From the NCBI RefSeq assembly GCF_017104965.1, contig NZ_JAAGPR010000021.1:1-64000 (forward strand): a stretch of 64,000 nucleotides of DNA, read 5' to 3'. A program made the translations under genes and the position numbers. The notes under the pieces were generated by a model. The model had not been told where the DNA came from. It worked only from the letters and a program-made list of their open reading frames with translations, and made no database searches. Below are positions 59,839 to 64,000 of this stretch, piece by piece. Origin of the DNA: Paraburkholderia sp. Ac-20340. Its GTDB lineage: Bacteria; Pseudomonadota; Gammaproteobacteria; Burkholderiales; Burkholderiaceae. Position 1 is the stretch's first letter, and each line of letters opens with the position of its first letter.

Positions 59839-61332
59839 CTATCCGCGCAATTGAATCCAGGTGGTCTTCAATTGCGTGTACTTGTCGAACGAATGCAGCG
59901 AGAGATCGCGGCCGAAGCCCGATTGCCTGCCGCCGCCGAACGGCACCGTCACGTCCAGCGCATCGACGGTATTGACCGACACCGTGCCAGCCTTTAGCGC
60001 ACGCGCCACGCGATGCGCGCGATTCAGGTTATCGGTCCACAACGAAGCCGCCAAACCATACACGCTGTCGTTCGCGAGACGCAGCGCTTCTTCTTCGGTG
60101 TCGAACGTGCTGATCGCCAGCACGGGGCCGAATACTTCCTCGCGTGCGATCGGCATGTCGTTGTTCACACCGGCGAAGACGGTCGGCTCGACGAAATTGT
60201 CCGAGCCGTTGATGTTCAGACGCTTGCCGCCCTTGAGCAGGCGCGCACCGTCAAGCTGGGCCTGATCGATGGCGCTCATGATGCGCGCGGTCTGCCCCGC
60301 ATCGACGATGGCACCCGCGCGGCTGGCCGGATCGAGCGGATCGCCTGGCATCCAGTCGCGCGCCTTCGCAAGCAGGCGCTCGACAAACTCCTCCTGAATC
60401 GAGCGCTGCACATAAAGCCGCGAATTGGCCGAGCACACTTCGCCCTGATTGAAGAAGATGCCGAACGCGGCTTTTTCCGCGGCCAGATCGAGATCGGCGC
60501 AATCTTCGAAGATCAGATTCGGGCTCTTGCCGCCGCATTCGAGCCAGACCTGCTTGAGATTCGAATCGGCCGAATAGCGCATGAAGTATTTGCCGACTTC
60601 GGTCGAGCCGGTAAACACGAGGCAATCCACATCCGGATGCAGACCGAGCGCACGCCCGGCCTGCTCGCCCAGCCCCGGCACGACATTGAGCACGCCTTCG
60701 GGCAGGCCCGCTTCCAGCGCGAGTTCGGCGAGGCGCAGCGCGGAAAACGGCGATTGCTCCGCGGGCTTGAGCACCACGCTATTGCCTGCGGCCAGCGCGG
60801 GCGCGAGTTTCCACGCGGCCATGTCGAGCGGGAAATTCCACGGCACGACTGCCGCGACCACGCCCAGCGCTTCGCGCGTGATCGTCGCGAACGCATTCGG
60901 CGCGGTGGGCGCGACCTGGTCATAGAGTTTGTCGAGTGATTCACCGTACCACGCGAACACATGGGCAGCGCCCGGCACATCGATATTCCACGCATCGGCG
61001 ACCGGCTTGCCCATATTGAGCGAATCGAGCAATGCCAGTTCCTCGCGATTGGCGAGCATCAATTCGGCCAGGCGCAGCAGCACTTTCTTGCGCTCGACCG
61101 CCGGCGCGCGCGACCACGTGCCCTTGTCGTAAGCTTCGCGCGCGGCACGCACGGCCAGATCGACATCTGCCGTATCGCAGGCGGCCACGCGCGCCAACAG
61201 ACGGTTCGTGGCCGGATTGACGGCGTCGAACGTCGCACCGGACAGCGCGGCCACGCGCCGCCCGCCAATCAGGGCCTGGTCGATGAACACCTGCTCCGCA
61301 GCGCGACGCTGCCAGTAGCCGAGATCAAACAT
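59839..61332 (-). CDS. Aldehyde dehydrogenase, PuuC-like
   Basis: A 497-residue NAD(P) aldehyde dehydrogenase. AVVPWNFPLDMAAWKLAPALAAG, FTGSTEVGKYFMRYSA, LECGGKSPNLIFEDC and the catalytic Cys in FNQGEVCSANSRLYV are clear. Wording and length are closest to gamma-glutamyl-gamma-aminobutyraldehyde dehydrogenase (PuuC) of putrescine catabolism. No other puu gene is in view, so the substrate is uncertain. ATG 61332 follows TGGAGAC. It is divergent from a LysR gene with a T-N11-A site between them, probably its regulator. Confidence 0.88.
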   Translation of the reverse strand: MFDLGYWQRRAAEQVFIDQALIGGRRVAALSGATFDAVNPATNRLLARVAACDTADVDLAVRAAREAYDKGTWSRAPAVERKKVLLRLAELMLANREELALLDSLNMGKPVADAWNIDVPGAAHVFAWYGESLDKLYDQVAPTAPNAFATITREALGVVAAVVPWNFPLDMAAWKLAPALAAGNSVVLKPAEQSPFSALRLAELALEAGLPEGVLNVVPGLGEQAGRALGLHPDVDCLVFTGSTEVGKYFMRYSADSNLKQVWLECGGKSPNLIFEDCADLDLAAEKAAFGIFFNQGEVCSANSRLYVQRSIQEEFVERLLAKARDWMPGDPLDPASRAGAIVDAGQTARIMSAIDQAQLDGARLLKGGKRLNINGSDNFVEPTVFAGVNNDMPIAREEVFGPVLAISTFDTEEEALRLANDSVYGLAASLWTDNLNRAHRVARALKAGTVSVNTVDALDVTVPFGGGRQSGFGRDLSLHSFDKYTQLKTTWIQLRG

Positions 61333-61447
61333 GCGGGTCTCCAGAGGGGCCGCCCGGGCAGCCCATGTTGATAGTGGAAAAGCAAGGGTTTGAGGCGATG
61401 GTGCGATATTTCGCGTCAAAGACAAATTAATAAAAATATTTTCGAGT

Positions 61448-61464
61448 CATACGATAAAACTATG
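61448..61464. promoter_or_regulatory. LysR-type site in divergent promoter
   Basis: CATA (61448-61451) and TATG (61461-61464) with nine bases between give a T-N11-A inverted repeat in an AT-rich stretch between the aldehyde dehydrogenase and the LysR gene, the usual place for a LysR binding site. Confidence 0.45.
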
Positions 61465-61572
61465 CAATGCACTTTTCTTCCGCACGCGCTTCCAGGGTAA
61501 GGTAATGTCGAAAAACGCCTGAAAAACCGGTAAAACGTGCCGCGTTCCTGCGGCCCTGCATCAGAGGTGCAA

Positions 61573-62493
61573 GTGGCTTTCTATACCCTGCGACAACTCA
61601 AGTACTTCGTGACAACCGTCGAAGCCGGCAGCGTGGCCGAGGCGTCGCGCCAGCTTCATATTGCCCAGCCGTCCATTTCCAGCGCCATCAAGGCACTGGA
61701 AGAAAGCTTCAACGTCAAGCTGTTCATCCGGCACCACGCCCAGGGCGTGTCGCTCACGCCGGGCGGCACGCGCTTCTATCGCAAGGCGCAGGAACTGCTG
61801 CGCATGGCGCACGAATTCGAGCAGAACGCGCTGGCCGACAATGACGTCATCACCGGTCAGATCGATATCGGCTGCTTCGAAACGGTGGCGCCGCTCTATC
61901 TGCCGCAACTGATTGCGGGTTTCCGCGAACGCTATCCCGGCGTCAATATCCGCATTCGCGACGGCGAACAGCAGGAACTGGTTCAGGGACTCACTGCAGG
62001 CACCTTCGACGTCGCCTTTCTCTACGATCACGAACTCGACGGCACCATCGCCACCGAGCCGCTGATGCCGCCGCAAAAGCCTTATGTGCTGCTGCCGGAA
62101 AACCACCGCTTCGCGAGTCAATCGCACGTATCGCTGCGCGACCTTTGCGCCGAGCCGATGATTCTGCTCGACGTGCAGCCCAGCCGTACCTATTTCGTGA
62201 GCCTCTTTCACGATCTTGGCCTCACGCCCAATATCGTGTTCGGCTCGCCTTCGATCGAAATGGTGCGCGGCATGGTGGGCCAGGGCTTTGGCTTTTCGCT
62301 GCTGGTCACGCGCCCGCATTCCGAATGCACTTACGACGGCAAAAAGGTGGTCACGATCGATATCACCGAACCCGTGGCCACCTCCGGTCTCGTGAGCGCG
62401 CGGCTCAAACGCGGTCAATTGACCAAGCCCGCGCAACTGTTCGTGGACTTCTGCCGCGAACACCTCGCGAATCTGCACGAGGCGTCGATTTAA
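61573..62493 (+). CDS. LysR-family regulator
   Basis: A 306-residue LysR-type regulator. FYTLRQLKYFVTTVEAGSV and LHIAQPSISSAIKALEESFNVK form the winged helix. The effector domain has GQIDIGCFETVAPLYLPQL, FDVAFLYDHELD and GMVGQGFGFSLLVTRP. GTG 61573 was chosen because AGAGG lies 5-9 bases before it and the domain begins there; the frame opens at 61537. It probably controls the divergent aldehyde dehydrogenase and NCS1 genes. It is convergent with the deacetylase (3 bases apart). Confidence 0.9.
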   Translation: MAFYTLRQLKYFVTTVEAGSVAEASRQLHIAQPSISSAIKALEESFNVKLFIRHHAQGVSLTPGGTRFYRKAQELLRMAHEFEQNALADNDVITGQIDIGCFETVAPLYLPQLIAGFRERYPGVNIRIRDGEQQELVQGLTAGTFDVAFLYDHELDGTIATEPLMPPQKPYVLLPENHRFASQSHVSLRDLCAEPMILLDVQPSRTYFVSLFHDLGLTPNIVFGSPSIEMVRGMVGQGFGFSLLVTRPHSECTYDGKKVVTIDITEPVATSGLVSARLKRGQLTKPAQLFVDFCREHLANLHEASI

Positions 62494-62496
62494 AAC

Positions 62497-63660
62497 TCAC
62501 TCCGCTCGCGCGAGATATTGCGCGAGACGCACGAGCATGGCGTCGCAATCCGCAAGCTGCGCTTCGCTCACGAATTCGTCGGGCTTGTGGCCCTGGTCCA
62601 TGCTGCCGGGGCCGCACACCACGGTCGGTATGCCTGCCTGTTCGTACAGGCCGCCTTCCGTGCCGAACGCCACCGTACCGAAATCCGTCGATCCGCTGAT
62701 ATGCGCGAGCAGGCGCGCCGCGTCGCTTTCGGGCGGCGTCGCCAGTCCCGGATAGGCGCCGAGCGATTGCCATTGGATATCGGTATCGGGCTGCACGGCG
62801 CGCATGGCGGGCAGCAATTGCGCCTGCGCGTATTGCGCGAGTTCGTCGGCTACCGACTGAGCCTCGAAACCCGGTAATGCACGCACTTCGAAATCGAATT
62901 CGCATTCCGCCGGCACGATATTGAGCGCGCGCCCGCCTTTGATGACACCGGTTTGCACCGTGGAATAAGGCGGATCGAAACGTTCGTCGCGATGTTCCGG
63001 GCTGGCCAGACGCGCGCCGATTTCGTCGAGTTGACCAATCAGACGCGCTGCATATTGAATCGCGTTGACGCCATAAGGTGCGTAAGCGGAATGACACGCC
63101 GCGCCTTTCACGCAGCAACGCATTGCCAGCTTGCCCTTGTGACCGAGCACCGGCTTGAGTTCCGTAGGTTCGCCGATCAGGCAAAGGAGCGGCTTGTGCG
63201 GGCGTTTCGCCAGTTCTTCGAGCATCGGCCGCACGCCCAGACAACCCACTTCTTCGTCATAGGAAAACGCCAGATGAATGGGCGTTTTCAGATCGGCGGC
63301 AATGAATTCCGGCACGGCTGCCAGCACCGAGGCGATAAAGCCTTTCATATCCGCCGTGCCGCGTCCATATAGTCGCCCGTCGCGCTCCGTGAGGCGGAAC
63401 GGTTCGACCGTCCACGCCTGGCCGTCCACGGGCACCACGTCCGTATGCCCGGAAAGCACGACACCGCCGCGATCGCTCGGACCAATCGTCGCGAACAGAT
63501 TTGCCTTGGTGCGCTCCGCGTTATAGAAAAGCTCGCTGCGAATGCCGAATTCCGCCAGATAGCGCTCGATAAACGCAATCAGTTCGAGATTCGATTCGCG
63601 GCTGACGGTTGCGAAACCGATCAGCCGCTCCAGCAGCTTGCGACTGCTGCGTTCATTCAT
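62497..63660 (-). CDS. ArgE/DapE-type deacetylase (acetylornithine deacetylase-like)
   Basis: A 387-residue M20 metallohydrolase. VVLSGHTDVVPVDGQAW (His/Asp), YGRGTADMKGFIASVLAAV, AFSYDEEVGCLGVRPML (catalytic Glu), LCLIGEPTELKPV, CHSAYAPYGVNAI and the late His in GPGSMDQGHKPDEF are the ArgE-type motifs. It removes an acyl group from an amino acid such as N-acetylornithine. ATG 63660 overlaps the DUF1028 stop by 8 bases, indicating coupled translation. A degradative rather than biosynthetic role is likely from the DUF1028 neighbour. Confidence 0.9.
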   Translation of the reverse strand: MNERSSRKLLERLIGFATVSRESNLELIAFIERYLAEFGIRSELFYNAERTKANLFATIGPSDRGGVVLSGHTDVVPVDGQAWTVEPFRLTERDGRLYGRGTADMKGFIASVLAAVPEFIAADLKTPIHLAFSYDEEVGCLGVRPMLEELAKRPHKPLLCLIGEPTELKPVLGHKGKLAMRCCVKGAACHSAYAPYGVNAIQYAARLIGQLDEIGARLASPEHRDERFDPPYSTVQTGVIKGGRALNIVPAECEFDFEVRALPGFEAQSVADELAQYAQAQLLPAMRAVQPDTDIQWQSLGAYPGLATPPESDAARLLAHISGSTDFGTVAFGTEGGLYEQAGIPTVVCGPGSMDQGHKPDEFVSEAQLADCDAMLVRLAQYLARAE

Positions 63661-64000
63661 CGCCTGGGACTCCATAGCTTGGCGCGGCGGTCGGATTCAG
63701 CGCGCGGGTCAGATAGTCCTGCATCTGCGGCCGATATGCCTGCCAAAGACCGTCCAGCTCGCCGAGCGGATCGTTATCGGCCCAATCGACGCGCAGATCG
63801 ACCACCGGCCAGGTATGGTCGTCGACGATCTTGAGCGCCGCCGAATGTACCGGCCCGGCCTCCCCGCCCGCCGCCATCGCAGCGTGCATGGCAGCCAGCA
63901 AACGATCGGCGAGCGCGCCCGGCGTGTTTTCGAACGCCTGCACCATCGTATCGATCACGTGTTGTCCCGCGAGCATATTGCCCGCCGCCACGCACTGCTC
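63653..64000 (-). CDS. DUF1028 protein, 3' part (cut by window edge)
   Basis: The last 115 codons of a DUF1028 protein run in from the right edge: EQCVAAGNMLAGQHVI, then PGALADRLLAAMHAAMAAGGEAG and LRVDWADNDPLGELDGLW. DUF1028 is an Ntn-hydrolase-like family of unknown substrate, often next to peptidase or deacetylase genes. The start lies outside the window, so full length is not known. Its stop overlaps the ArgE-like start by 8 bases. Confidence 0.88.
   Translation of the reverse strand, partial: EQCVAAGNMLAGQHVIDTMVQAFENTPGALADRLLAAMHAAMAAGGEAGPVHSAALKIVDDHTWPVVDLRVDWADNDPLGELDGLWQAYRPQMQDYLTRALNPTAAPSYGVPGDE

Noticed and set aside
1..64000. CRISPR arrays, IS elements, tRNA genes or prophage
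   Set aside because: No regularly spaced repeats, transposase or integrase reading frames, or cloverleaf-like sequences were noticed on either strand.

Overview
The window looks like a chromosomal segment of a Burkholderiaceae betaproteobacterium (Paraburkholderia/Caballeronia type). The basis is high GC, repeated OmpC-type porins whose mature ends begin with an (S)SVTLYG-like motif, a 1620-residue NAD-glutamate dehydrogenase, mqo next to a DUF3579 gene, and ben/cat genes in the order catBCA-benABCD. No tRNA, rRNA, IS element, prophage or CRISPR array was seen. Names come from reading the translations and from family knowledge; no database search was possible.

Layout. 1-3.4 kb: 5' end of sdhC, DUF3579, malate:quinone oxidoreductase and two small orphan proteins. 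3.5-10.9 kb: an amidohydrolase divergent from an aldehyde dehydrogenase / aromatic-acid MFS / porin / tannase-feruloyl esterase lipoprotein / DUF3237 operon. A large inverted repeat lies in the divergent promoter and a strong terminator closes the operon. 11-19 kb: an MFS exporter, a 47-aa membrane peptide, an LLM flavin enzyme with a cupin, and gdhB. 19.3-20.1 kb: a DUF1493 / STM2901-like gene pair in visibly lower-GC DNA. 20.3-24 kb: a LacI regulator, a VapBC-type pair and a porin, tied together by four similar operator-like palindromes. 24.2-34.5 kb: a membrane protein, an outer-membrane barrel, and a six-gene galactan operon (ABC ATPase, binding protein, two permeases, GH42 beta-galactosidase, GH53 endo-galactanase) divergent from its own LacI regulator with two palindromic operators.

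34.5-41.9 kb: a 14-TM MFS protein, two porins and a PQQ glucose dehydrogenase with an unusual Ala/Ser/Asp repeat insertion. 41.9-48 kb: LysR divergent from M20 amidohydrolase / porin / BON / MHS transporter, then a small XRE regulator and a DUF2945 protein. 48-50.6 kb: TRIC-like channel, second M20 amidohydrolase, MarR. 50.8-58.1 kb: LysR (BenM/CatM-like) and the catBCA-benABCD operon, which converts benzoate through catechol to the beta-ketoadipate pathway, with an ATAC-N7-GTAT site upstream of catB. 58.3-64 kb: NCS1 transporter, PuuC-like aldehyde dehydrogenase, LysR, ArgE-like deacetylase and a DUF1028 gene cut by the window edge.

Together this is mainly a catabolic region: several modules pair an outer-membrane porin with an inner-membrane carrier and degradative enzymes, for aromatic acids and esters, galactans, N-acyl compounds and glucose. 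The parts least explained by known biology are the DUF1493/STM2901 pair, the LacI-type sites in front of the toxin-antitoxin genes, the 3.5-10.9 kb ester module with its orphan operator, and the expanded loop in the glucose dehydrogenase.
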